A DNA stretch of 64,000 bases. Origin: Salinimicrobium nanhaiense (GTDB lineage Bacteria > Bacteroidota > Bacteroidia > Flavobacteriales > Flavobacteriaceae). The stretch covers positions 1 to 64,000 of the forward strand of contig JAAVJQ010000011.1 in NCBI GenBank assembly GCA_012038135.1. The letters run 5' to 3'. How positions within the stretch are numbered: position 1 is the first letter of the stretch; every line of letters starts with the position of its first letter. The translations under genes and the position numbers were made by a program. Positions 9,201 to 17,817 of this stretch are shown here, piece after piece. The notes under the pieces were generated by a model. It was not told where the DNA came from, ran no database searches, and was given only the letters and a program-made list of their open reading frames with translations.

Positions 9201-9837
9201 CAAAGTTATCTTTGAGGGCATCCTCAATTTCAATGAAGAACCTTTCTTTGGTGCGTATATCACATTCCTGGTTGAATTCACTGTTCCTATCCCAGTCTTC
9301 GAGATACCATTGAGAATCAACAGTAATGAGGGCTGTGTTTTCATTTATTTCTATGTCTTCTACAGGGCAGCCATCATCGGGAAGGAATTTCCCGTTGCTG
9401 TTGTCCTGAAGAAAACTTTCCAGGTCGTCCAAACTCTTTGGTGCAGATTCATTCCATTCATTTTGCCCGGGGGTAAAAATGACGTTTCCGTTAAAATTTT
9501 CAAGAGGTTTTAAGAGGTGCTCTCTAAGAAATTTTTCTGCTGCCAACCGCTCCTGCTCCTGAGCAGGATATCCCATTTGCCGGGTAATATTACCGAGCAG
9601 CAAAAGGCTTGCAGTTTTGTCCTTTTTAGATGCCTTGTTTACTGCATCCAATATTTCCGGAGTTGACATTTCGGTTCCCGGGCCGGTATTGGAAAGAATA
9701 TAATAGGTATGGGAAACTTTCAGAGAGTCCGGTGAAGATTCCTGGGAGAACACTTTTGTAGAAGTGCCAAAAATTAGAATTATAAGAAGGAGTTTAAGGC
9801 ATTCTGAGAGCCTGGGGAACATAGATTTTTGTAGCAT
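6238..9837 (-). CDS. outer-membrane barrel protein with degenerate metallophosphatase head and kinase-like motif
   Basis: The frame is open from 9897, but the Met at 9837 best precedes the signal peptide (LKLLLIILIFG, cleaved near VFSQ), giving about 1199 residues. The first ~300 residues follow a calcineurin-like phosphoesterase plan. The expected metal ligands are replaced: LLGNIT where GD is usual, PGQNEW for GNHE, and SGNHTN for GHxH. Only AVHHP looks conserved. A middle domain holds IGDWDRHQDNW followed by PRDRDQAF (about 580-613 from this start), recalling the catalytic and metal-binding motifs of FAM20/PI-kinase-like folds. The last ~400 residues alternate aromatic/aliphatic strands and end in F-K-Y, as in a BamA/D15-type barrel. 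Function is unknown. Phosphatase activity seems lost, and kinase activity is only inferred. Confidence 0.7.
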   Translation of the reverse strand: MLQKSMFPRLSECLKLLLIILIFGTSTKVFSQESSPDSLKVSHTYYILSNTGPGTEMSTPEILDAVNKASKKDKTASLLLLGNITRQMGYPAQEQERLAAEKFLREHLLKPLENFNGNVIFTPGQNEWNESAPKSLDDLESFLQDNSNGKFLPDDGCPVEDIEINENTALITVDSQWYLEDWDRNSEFNQECDIRTKERFFIEIEDALKDNFGKVKIIAVHHPVLSSTNKGILYNVFPFSRQNFENPLYRELGKRLETLASQFDDVIFISGNHTNLQYLNNERNHQIISATAAETESAKATEDDHFASEEAGFAKLTVFKNGNSRVEFFTVNSSAERPVFTKDIPQEGSVKNNLEEDSWEEMGDSFSSSIYTPEETNKSGFYRFLWGDHYRDVYSTKIEVPVLFLDTIHGGLTPIKEGGGQQSRSIRFISTNDNEYTLRALRKSAEQYIQADLVPNSYVRDRINNIFPVRLVQDYFTTSHPYAKFALDNFAEALDLPHIKPEIYYVPRQSALGIHNDEYGDALYELQAHAGSENKSFAQFNNPDEIISTFDLLEELRENPQASVDEQEYIKARLFDMLIGDWDRHQDNWRWAEYEENDTKIYVPIPRDRDQAFSKYDGPLIQAIKLAVPTLRKMQTFEEDIEDIKRFNWSGYPLDLQFLFKSEWAQWEEQVKNIQNTITDEQIETAFAELPKAAQDESIEEIKLKLKGRRENLMDIAQRYYERLKELTVITGTDEDEKFEIRRIGNGISEIVQFSEGQQIFSHNYNSRETEDIWIYGMAGDDSFKISGNGEDLVRLRILGGPGKDVYDFQNKKNVKLYDFKTEENEILQPGSRKLLSNSYEINNFRYNKFKYTEFMVLPYVNFEPDAGLTLGAEAIWTTYGLVNNPFQAQHELLTNYYFATNGFSVRYRGEFAHLFYNWNLGITARYTSPNYTLNYFGSGTETKYDADDTDFDYNRVRIQQGYFSPSLIWRNNAGSVLNIGASLESYEVEYEQETYLGEILEPENDIFDRQLYAGAEANYRFYSKNRITFPNLGSDIQLSTGYKKSIDGAGNEFGYLQPSVSFNYPLRARGYPVFATKLGGEVIFGDNYEIYHAADIGGNHSLRGYRNHRFTGKQAFYHSTDLRTPLGLWENSFLPIVYGVTAGFDYGRVWVPGENSERWHNNYGGSIWISAGLAVTGNLGLYQGDDGTRISVMLNFKY

Positions 9838-9996
9838 AAAAGAAACCTGGTTGATGAATAATTTTATATTTATGATCCTTCTGCACCATCCAAACATTTG
9901 AAGGTCTGAAAAAATCTTTTTCCTGCCTTGGTTTTTAACGGCTTATAACACTTTTGAAAAGCATTCCTAAAAATTTTCATAAACCTAAAATGAGGT

Positions 9997-10004
9997 TATA
10001 TTTG
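9997..10004 (+). promoter_or_regulatory. -7 promoter element of the glucan-locus regulator
   Basis: TATATTTG matches TAnnTTTG exactly, 33 bp before the TTG start of the regulator gene. No clear -33 TTG partner is seen at the usual distance. Confidence 0.5.
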
Positions 10005-10037
10005 TGAGGCAACCTTAGATTTTTTACTAGCCTTACT

Positions 10038-12800
10038 TTGAGATATTATCTTCTATTTATTTTACTATTCAGCTGGATTTCCTACTCCCAGGAATTACCG
10101 CCTGTCCTCAATTTTAGTCCGAATGATTATAATGCCGGGAACCAGAATTGGATGGTTTCGCAGGGAGCCGATAAAAAAATGTATGTTGCGAATAATTCAG
10201 GTTTGCTTCAGTTTGATGGGGAACACTGGACTTTATACAAGGTTCCGGGGGAGACTGCAGTAAGATCTGTAATGGCTACAGAAGATCGTATCTACACAGG
10301 TGCATACATGGAATTTGGCTTTTGGGAGCCGAAGGAGAATGGGCGGCTTGTTTATACTTCTTTGAAAGATTCAGTTAGTTCGGGACTTTTTGATGGGGAG
10401 CAGTTTTGGGATATAAAAGAAATTGGAGATCATTTAATTTTTCAGAGCCATCAACGCTTATACAGCTTTAATAAGAATTCAGGTAAAGTAACTGTTGTAG
10501 TTACCGAAAGAAATATTTCCAATCTGTTCAAGGTTCGCGACCGGATCTATTATCAGGAAGCTGAAAAAGGACTCTTTCTTATTGAAGACGGGGTGGGGCG
10601 ATCTTTTGTCTCTAATGAAAAAATTCAGAATAAAAGCATTATTGGTCTTTTCCCATATAATACCGATAAAATACTTGCAGTTACCCGTGATGACGGAATT
10701 TTTATAATTACCGGGAATCAATGGGAGGCGCTGCCTGTGGAAAATTACCCTGCTTCGGAAAGCTTCTTCTCGGCCGACTATTTAAAAGATGGCTCTCTTG
10801 CTTTAGGAAGTATTGGCAGCGGCCTGTATATTCTTAGTCTGGAGGGCGAATTGAAATATCATTTATCTCAGCCCACCCTGCTTAATAATACTCTGCTGGC
10901 GGTTACCGAAGATGAAGAAGGAAATATTTGGGGTGGACTGGATAATGGAATAACGGTTATTAATAAGGAAAGCCCCTTTCGCCTGTTTGTGGATACTTTT
11001 GGAAAGATTGGAACTGTGTATTGTGCCTTGACAGTAGATAGATTGGTCTACCTGGGTACGAATCAGGGTCTTTACTATAAAGAAATAGATTCAGAAGAGC
11101 CATACGCGTTGGTTCCCGGCACTACCGGACAGGTATGGAGCCTCAATTATCTTATGGGGAACCTTTATGCGGGGCATGACCGCGGCACTTTCGAGGTCGA
11201 GGGCAATAAAGTAAGACTAATTTGGGATGGACTTGGAACCTGGACCATGGAGAGAATGGGAGATGGAATCTTACAAGGTCATTATAACGGGTTAAGCTAT
11301 TTTTCACCAGATTCATTGGGAACAGCCAAGTACATTGAAAATTTTGATCTTTCTGTGCAGCACATGATCGTAGAAAATGATTCTATCGCCTGGATCAGTC
11401 ATTATCACAGAGGTATCTTTAAAATTGAACTGAGCAGCCATTATACAGAAATAGAGAATATAACAAATTATGAGGTGGATTCCAATGCAGGTCTGGATCC
11501 TCAGGTATTCAACTTCGAGAATAATATTTATTTTTCTACAGAAGATGTGGTCTATAAATATGACAGGACTAATGATAACTTTACGCCCGAGAATGAACTC
11601 AATAGACTGAGCAGGCAAAACAACAGGGTAAGTGGTGCTTCCAGAGTTTTGGAAGATGGAAGCTGGTGGACCTTTGGAACTGAAAATCTTTACTATGTTA
11701 CACGGGATCCTTTTGAGCAGAAGTTAATCGAAAGAAAGATCCCCCTGCCTTTGGAAAGCCGCAATATTGGAAAAGGATTTGAAAACATCTCCCTGTTGGG
11801 TAAAGGTCAGTATCTCACCGGTTCTAATGGGGGTTACATTGAATTTTCCCTGCCTCTAAGCAATGATGTACTCACCGGCCAATTAATGATCAATTCTATT
11901 AGGACATCTACCAAAGGAGAAAATTTTGCTTTTCGGCCTATTGAAGCAGATGGTTTAGATTTGGATAATGAGATTAGTAACATATCTTTTACCTATTCAA
12001 TTCCAAATTTTCAAACTCTCTCCCGGCCGGAGTACAGTTACCGACTTTTAAATTATTCTGCAGAGTGGTCCAATTGGGATGAGTCCGGAATCACACGGTA
12101 TGAAAATTTGCCTTCCGGAAATTACACCTTTCAGGTAAAGGGAAGGATCAATGACCGGGAATTGGAGACACTGGAATACCATTTCTCGATAGCAAAACCC
12201 TGGCATCTTTCCCATTTGGCCATATTAAGTTATTTTCTCCTGTTCCTCCTGGGTCTATTAGGAATTCATCACTTTTATAAAAGAAGGCACAGAAAGATCA
12301 TTTTAGAAAGGGAAAAAAATCTTAAAATGAAAAATCTGGAAGCCGAACAACAGATCATCAGACTTCAAAAGGAACACCTTGAGAAGGATATGAACGAAAA
12401 GAACGGACAGCTTGCGGCTTCAACCATGTCCCTCATAAAAAAGAATGAATTCCTGTCCCACCTAAAAGAAGAGTTAAAAGGAGCCGAGAACTCACGGGTT
12501 AAAAATGTTATTAAAACAATAGATAAGGAGTTAAGTGAGGAAGATAACTGGAAGATGTTTCAGGAAGCCTTTAAGAATAATGATAAAGAATTCTTTGACA
12601 AGCTTAAAGCAAAACATCCCGAACTTACTTCAAACGACCTTCGTCTTTGTGCCTATTTAAGACTTAATCTCTCCTCCAAGGAAATTGCACCCTTAATTAA
12701 TATCTCTGTAAAAAGCGTAGAAATCAAACGATATCGTTTGAGAAAAAAGATGGATCTGCCCCGGGACGTGAATTTAACAGATTATATTATGCAGTTATAG
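10038..12800 (+). CDS. membrane-spanning propeller / Y_Y_Y / LuxR-type HTH regulator of the glucan locus
   Basis: A 920-residue protein. It has a signal peptide (1-18), a periplasmic part made of two-component-regulator propeller repeats (to about 640) and a Y_Y_Y domain (about 650-720, with YSYRLLNY and YTFQVKG). A transmembrane helix (727-746) and a coiled coil (about 750-800) lead to a C-terminal LuxR-type helix-turn-helix (about 863-912, LSSKEIAPLINISVKSVEIK). There is no histidine kinase or receiver, so it is a one-component sensor of the SusR type: oligosaccharide sensed in the periplasm, DNA bound from the membrane. TTG at 10038 is the only start codon between the upstream stop (10005) and the signal peptide. 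It lies directly upstream of susC on the same strand, so it probably controls that locus. Confidence 0.85.
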   Translation: MRYYLLFILLFSWISYSQELPPVLNFSPNDYNAGNQNWMVSQGADKKMYVANNSGLLQFDGEHWTLYKVPGETAVRSVMATEDRIYTGAYMEFGFWEPKENGRLVYTSLKDSVSSGLFDGEQFWDIKEIGDHLIFQSHQRLYSFNKNSGKVTVVVTERNISNLFKVRDRIYYQEAEKGLFLIEDGVGRSFVSNEKIQNKSIIGLFPYNTDKILAVTRDDGIFIITGNQWEALPVENYPASESFFSADYLKDGSLALGSIGSGLYILSLEGELKYHLSQPTLLNNTLLAVTEDEEGNIWGGLDNGITVINKESPFRLFVDTFGKIGTVYCALTVDRLVYLGTNQGLYYKEIDSEEPYALVPGTTGQVWSLNYLMGNLYAGHDRGTFEVEGNKVRLIWDGLGTWTMERMGDGILQGHYNGLSYFSPDSLGTAKYIENFDLSVQHMIVENDSIAWISHYHRGIFKIELSSHYTEIENITNYEVDSNAGLDPQVFNFENNIYFSTEDVVYKYDRTNDNFTPENELNRLSRQNNRVSGASRVLEDGSWWTFGTENLYYVTRDPFEQKLIERKIPLPLESRNIGKGFENISLLGKGQYLTGSNGGYIEFSLPLSNDVLTGQLMINSIRTSTKGENFAFRPIEADGLDLDNEISNISFTYSIPNFQTLSRPEYSYRLLNYSAEWSNWDESGITRYENLPSGNYTFQVKGRINDRELETLEYHFSIAKPWHLSHLAILSYFLLFLLGLLGIHHFYKRRHRKIILEREKNLKMKNLEAEQQIIRLQKEHLEKDMNEKNGQLAASTMSLIKKNEFLSHLKEELKGAENSRVKNVIKTIDKELSEEDNWKMFQEAFKNNDKEFFDKLKAKHPELTSNDLRLCAYLRLNLSSKEIAPLINISVKSVEIKRYRLRKKMDLPRDVNLTDYIMQL

Positions 12801-13181
12801 CCTTTACAAAGGCTCAAATTACCTTTACACCACCTCTACATTTCCCTTTAAAAATACCTAGAACTCTCTTTTTCTAATTCCTTTGTTGTACTGTATTTAC
12901 AAGAAAAGTGTTTGTTTTCGGGGCTTTCTCCCTATCTATACATAAGAGTTTTTTATTGTAGATTTTTTGTAAAGGTGGTATTTCGCGGGAAGATTAATAA
13001 AGTTAATATCTTGGTAACACAATTTTAACATTTACCCTAAATCGAAAATGCATAATCCGGAGCTGAACACGTTGAAAGATCTATTTCTGATAATTCGAAA
13101 TCGATTTCGGTTCTTCAATGTGTTTATCGATATAATTTCAAACTTTAATATTAATGCACCAACAACTAAATTCAACATTCA
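12801..13181 (+). promoter_or_regulatory. susC upstream region with palindrome and repeated CCTTTAC motif
   Basis: No gene is seen in this 381-bp stretch. It contains a perfect 14-bp palindrome, CGAAATCGATTTCG (13096-13109). The motif CCTTTAC occurs twice direct (near 12803 and 12820) and once inverted (near 12970). There is no exact TAnnTTTG element; the best near match is TATCTTGG near 13009, which would give a leader of about 160 nt. These are candidate operator or leader-RNA elements for the glucan operon. Confidence 0.4.
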
Positions 13182-16100
13182 ATGAAAATTAAAAATTATT
13201 TAGTGATGTTATTTTTATTCGTTGTGAGTTCTGCCTTGGCTCAGACGATAGAAGTGACTGGTACCGTAGTCGATGATACCGGTATGCCTTTACCGGGAGC
13301 CAACGTCATCATAAAGGGTACAACAACAGGAACCCAGACAGATTTTGATGGGAAATTTGCTATTGAGGCTGAACCGGAGGATATTTTGGTTTTTTCATAT
13401 GTAGGGTATGAGACCATCGAGACATTGGTTGGCGATAAACAGGATCTTATAATCACCCTTGCCCCTAGTGCAGCATCTCTTGATGAAGTAGTAGTTGTTG
13501 GATACGGCACCCAAAAGAAAAGTGTAACTACCGGAGCTATTTCTTCTGTGAAGGCTCAGGAACTTGAAGCGGTTCCCAATGGAAGAATTGAACAAACACT
13601 TCAGGGAAGGGTGTCTGGAGTAACAATAGCTCAAAACTCGGGTCAACCGGGTTCTGCAGCAACAGTTCGGGTAAGAGGTCTCACAACGTTTGATACTTAT
13701 GGAGGTAATACTCCATTATGGGTAGTTGATGGGGTAATTGTGGACTCAGGCGGGATAGGTTATTTGAACCAACAGGATATTGAATCTATTGAAGTCCTTA
13801 AAGATGCAGCCTCTCTTGCTATTTATGGAGCCCGGGCAGCTTCCGGGGTTATTCTTGTAACGACCAAAAAGGGACAAAAAGGGTTACTTAATCTGAATTA
13901 TACAGGATACTATGGTATTTCAGGTCCCGAAAAAACTGTGGATTTACTTAATGCTACTCAATATGCTGCCTTGATGAATGAAAAGTCAGTAGCATCTGGT
14001 GGGCCTATTGTATATCCAGATCTGTCGGTTTTCGGAACTGGTACAGATTGGCAATCGGCCATATTTGAAGACAACGCCATAAGAGAATCACATGAATTTA
14101 GCCTGAGTGGTGGAAATGATGTCTCTACTTTTTACGCTTCTTTTGGGCTTCTGGATCAGGAAGGTATTGTAACTAAAGAAATATCTCAATACCAAAAGAA
14201 GAGTTTGCGGTTAAACTCTACTCATAAATTGTCTGATATGTTCACTGTTGGACAAACCTTTGGTTATACGCATCAAAAAAATACAGGTTTAGGAAACACC
14301 AACAGTGAATATGGGGGACCTTTAAGTTCAGCTTTAAACCTTGATCCAATTACTCCGGTTGTAGTTACAGATCCTGCAGTTGCAAACACACCATTGTACC
14401 TAAACAATCCTGTTTTTAGAGATGCAAATGGAAGCCCTTATGGTATTTCCAGTGCAGTTGGACAGGAAATGACAAACCCTGTTGCCTATGTCCAAACCCG
14501 ATTAGGAAATTATAACTGGTCTGATGATTTTGTGGGTAATGCTTATCTGGAATTCAAACCAATTGAACAGCTAACCTTTAGATCAACTGTAGGAGGGAAA
14601 ATCGCTTATTGGGGAGGAGACTTCTTTACTCCTGTATATTATTTAAGTGCTACAGTAGGAACTTCTCAAAATAGCTTTAGCCGTAACCTGAATAAAGGAT
14701 TTGGCTGGAATATCGAAAACGTAGTTTCTTACGATGACAGCTTTGGCAAACATAACCTGACCGTGTTACTTGGACAGGGAGCTTATGTTGACGGGATCAC
14801 CAGCGGAACTTATACTTCTTACCAGGGGCTTCCTGTGAGCAGTTACAAAGACGCTTCTTTTAACTATGATATTCCTGATGAACGAATTGTAGGAAGTGCA
14901 TATAACGGTACCGAGCATAGAGTAGTTTCTCTCTTCTCCCGTTTGAACTACAATTATGATGAGAAGTATCTTTTCACCGGGATAATCCGTAGAGATGGTT
15001 CTTCCAATTTTGGCCCAAACAACAAGTTTGGTGTTTTCCCTTCATTTTCTGCAGGATGGGTAGTTTCCAATGAAGACTTTTGGGAAGATAACGGATATTT
15101 CAATACCTTGAAAATAAGAGCAGGTTATGGGGTTACAGGTAATGATGCCATCAGGCAAAATGGGTACCTGGCTTTAATTGACGGAGGTCGAAATTATACC
15201 TTTGGACGGGATGGAAGTGCAATCGAAATTGGCTATAGCCCTAATGCACCGGCCAATCCGGATTTAAAATGGGAAGAAACTTCTCAGCTGAACATTGGAG
15301 CAGATGCCAGATTCTTTAGGAATTTAACCATGACTCTCGAGTATTACAAGAAGGAAACAACAGGAATTCTTCAGGAATTTGAGATTCCCGGGTATGTAGG
15401 TTCCACTGGTCTACCGGTAGGCAACGTTGCCGACATGGAGAACCAAGGAGTGGAATTTGAAATTGGATTCAATAAAAATTTTGGAGATCTGTACTTTTCA
15501 GCTAATGGTAACCTCACATACCTGGAAAATGAAGTAACTTACCTAGGTCAGGACAAAGAATTTATTACTACCGGTACTGCTGGATTCCAGTCTATGGGAC
15601 CCATCACCAGAACCCAGATTGGGCAGCCGTATAATTCCTTCTATGGTTTTAGGACAGCAGGTATTTTCCAAACAAGACAGGAAGTAAATGCCTATACAGG
15701 GCCCAATGGAAATGTGATCCAACCTAATGCTGTTCCCGGTGACTTCAGGTGGGTAGACACTAACAATGATGGGACTATTACAGATGATGACAAACAGTTT
15801 TTAGGAAGCCCGCTTCCAAAATATACATTCGGTTTAACCATTAACATGAATTACAAGAACTTTGATTTCATGGTATTTGCACAGGGTGCAGCAGGTAACA
15901 AAATTTTCCAGGGACTTCGTCGTCTTGATATCCAGAATGCCAATTATTCAACAAAGGCTCTTAGCAGATGGAGAGGTGAGGGGACATCAAACAATTATCC
16001 CCGTCTAACGAACAATGATACTAACGAAAACTTTAGTAGAATGTCCGATTTTTATCTTGAAGATGGAGATTACCTTCGCCTAAAGCTGGCTCAAATTGGA

Positions 16101-16295
16101 TACACCATTCCTGAAACCTTTACACAGGGATATGGAGTGCAAAAAATGAGATTTTATGTGACTGGAGAAAACCTGTTTACATTGACAGATTATACAGGCT
16201 ATGATCCCGAAATTGGAGGAAATACATTTGGTATTGATCGAGGATATTATCCACAAGCCCGATCTTTCCTGTTTGGAGCTAATATACAATTCTAA
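13182..16295 (+). CDS. SusC/RagA-type TonB-dependent glucan transporter
   Basis: A 1037-residue outer-membrane protein with a signal peptide (1-21). A carboxypeptidase-regulatory-like domain follows (about 23-98, ending ITLAP), then the linker VVVVGYGTQKKS typical of SusC proteins, a plug domain (about 110-225, with GVILVTTKKG) and a 22-strand-type barrel ending SFLFGANIQF. It imports oligosaccharides with SusD as a lid, powered by TonB. It is the first gene of the operon; susD follows after 5 bp. The surrounding GH16/GH30/GH3 genes imply beta-1,3/1,6-gluco-oligosaccharides as substrate. Length is normal. Confidence 0.95.
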   Translation: MKIKNYLVMLFLFVVSSALAQTIEVTGTVVDDTGMPLPGANVIIKGTTTGTQTDFDGKFAIEAEPEDILVFSYVGYETIETLVGDKQDLIITLAPSAASLDEVVVVGYGTQKKSVTTGAISSVKAQELEAVPNGRIEQTLQGRVSGVTIAQNSGQPGSAATVRVRGLTTFDTYGGNTPLWVVDGVIVDSGGIGYLNQQDIESIEVLKDAASLAIYGARAASGVILVTTKKGQKGLLNLNYTGYYGISGPEKTVDLLNATQYAALMNEKSVASGGPIVYPDLSVFGTGTDWQSAIFEDNAIRESHEFSLSGGNDVSTFYASFGLLDQEGIVTKEISQYQKKSLRLNSTHKLSDMFTVGQTFGYTHQKNTGLGNTNSEYGGPLSSALNLDPITPVVVTDPAVANTPLYLNNPVFRDANGSPYGISSAVGQEMTNPVAYVQTRLGNYNWSDDFVGNAYLEFKPIEQLTFRSTVGGKIAYWGGDFFTPVYYLSATVGTSQNSFSRNLNKGFGWNIENVVSYDDSFGKHNLTVLLGQGAYVDGITSGTYTSYQGLPVSSYKDASFNYDIPDERIVGSAYNGTEHRVVSLFSRLNYNYDEKYLFTGIIRRDGSSNFGPNNKFGVFPSFSAGWVVSNEDFWEDNGYFNTLKIRAGYGVTGNDAIRQNGYLALIDGGRNYTFGRDGSAIEIGYSPNAPANPDLKWEETSQLNIGADARFFRNLTMTLEYYKKETTGILQEFEIPGYVGSTGLPVGNVADMENQGVEFEIGFNKNFGDLYFSANGNLTYLENEVTYLGQDKEFITTGTAGFQSMGPITRTQIGQPYNSFYGFRTAGIFQTRQEVNAYTGPNGNVIQPNAVPGDFRWVDTNNDGTITDDDKQFLGSPLPKYTFGLTINMNYKNFDFMVFAQGAAGNKIFQGLRRLDIQNANYSTKALSRWRGEGTSNNYPRLTNNDTNENFSRMSDFYLEDGDYLRLKLAQIGYTIPETFTQGYGVQKMRFYVTGENLFTLTDYTGYDPEIGGNTFGIDRGYYPQARSFLFGANIQF

Positions 16296-16300
16296 AAAAA

Positions 16301-17815
16301 ATGAAAATGAAAACACACACATTCAGGTTAGTATTAACTGCTTTAGCAGTGATATTTACATTGAATTCCTGTAGTGAGGATTTTCTTGAGGTGCCGGTAA
16401 AAGGTACTAACCTGGAATCCAATTATTATAGGAATGAAAATGAAGCTTTTGCCGGTCTTGTAGCAGTTTATGATGTTATGAGAAAGTATTCCGGAGGATT
16501 TGAAAATATGGTCACCTTTTTTAATGCCGCTTCAGATGATTTCAGAGCCGGAGGAGGTAATGCTTCTGACGGTATAGGAATTCAGACTTTTGATGATTTC
16601 AACATTACTCCCACTACAATGCCACAAAGCTATTGGAGTGACTATTATCAGGGTATAGCCAGAGCTAACTTCCTGCTCACCAAATTGCCAGATGTTCCCA
16701 TGGATGAGAATATGACTGCACGATTGACAGCAGAAACTAAAGCTTTGCGTGCACTTTATTACTTTAATTTGGTAAGGATGTTTAAAAATATCCCTTTAAT
16801 TACTGCACCTCTAACCAGCAGTGAATTTAATGAAGTGCCCCAGGCTGAACCGGCAGCGGTTTTTGCACAAATCGAAACAGATCTTCTTGAAGCAATTCCA
16901 GCTCTTCCACCAACAGTACCAGCAGAAGAGGCAGGACGATTAACAAAAGGGGGTGCTCAGGCTATTTTAGGTAAAGTATACCTATGGCAGGGTAAGAATG
17001 GAGAAGCGGCAGCTCAATTGAGAGAAGTTAATGGGACTCCGGGAGAAACCAACCAGTATGGAAACAGGTTACTCGATAGTTTTGATGCTCTTTGGGAAAC
17101 CGATAATAAATTTAACGCTGAGTCAATAATAGAAGTGGCACACACTAATGCATCTTTCTCCCATTGGGGGATATGGGGTGGTGGACAAGATGAAGGTAAT
17201 TCCATCAATACTATGGTTGGGCCCAGATCTTATTCTCAGTTAACCGAGGCTGCGCCAGATCTTCCATCGGGTTGGAGTTTTAACCCGGTTGAACCCGAAT
17301 TATATGAATTGCTGGAAGGTGATCCAAGGTTTGATGCTACTATTCTTGATATGGAAGCTTTGGAAGCTGCAGGTGCTGCGACTTATCTTCCGGGATATGA
17401 AGATACAGGATATTTCCTTAATAAATTTATCCCTACCCGTGCAGATGTTACTACAGGTGCCGGAGAACCTATCCTGAACTATCGTCAAAACTTCTATGTT
17501 GTACGTCTTGCAGACACTTACCTAATGGAAGCTGAAGCTCTTGGGGGAACAGGTGCAAGAGCCCAGGCGCTTTTAGACGCAGTAAGAGCCAGAGTTGGTT
17601 TGCCAAGCGTACCAGTTTCTTTACAGGCTATCTATAGAGAACGTAGATTGGAATTAGCAGGAGAAGGTCATAGATTTTTTGACCTGGTTAGAACCGGAAG
17701 GGCCGCTGAATTTTTATCTGATGAAGGATTTGTGCCAGGCAAACATGAAATTCTTCCAATTCCGTACAGGGAAACAGAGAATACAATAATTGAGCAAAAT
17801 CCGCAGTATCAATAA
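16301..17815 (+). CDS. SusD/RagB family surface glycan-binding lipoprotein
   Basis: A 504-residue lipoprotein. Its lipobox ends LNSC followed by SEDF, an acidic export signal that places such proteins on the cell surface. The RagB/SusD fold is seen in the N-terminal helical repeats (ETKALRALYYFNLVRMF) and the C-terminal RERRLELAGEGHRFFDLVR block. It binds glycan and closes over the SusC partner. It begins 5 bp after susC and ends 2 bp before the next gene, so translation is probably coupled. A second Met two codons later (16307) could be the true start. Confidence 0.95.
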   Translation: MKMKTHTFRLVLTALAVIFTLNSCSEDFLEVPVKGTNLESNYYRNENEAFAGLVAVYDVMRKYSGGFENMVTFFNAASDDFRAGGGNASDGIGIQTFDDFNITPTTMPQSYWSDYYQGIARANFLLTKLPDVPMDENMTARLTAETKALRALYYFNLVRMFKNIPLITAPLTSSEFNEVPQAEPAAVFAQIETDLLEAIPALPPTVPAEEAGRLTKGGAQAILGKVYLWQGKNGEAAAQLREVNGTPGETNQYGNRLLDSFDALWETDNKFNAESIIEVAHTNASFSHWGIWGGGQDEGNSINTMVGPRSYSQLTEAAPDLPSGWSFNPVEPELYELLEGDPRFDATILDMEALEAAGAATYLPGYEDTGYFLNKFIPTRADVTTGAGEPILNYRQNFYVVRLADTYLMEAEALGGTGARAQALLDAVRARVGLPSVPVSLQAIYRERRLELAGEGHRFFDLVRTGRAAEFLSDEGFVPGKHEILPIPYRETENTIIEQNPQYQ

Positions 17816-17817
17816 AT

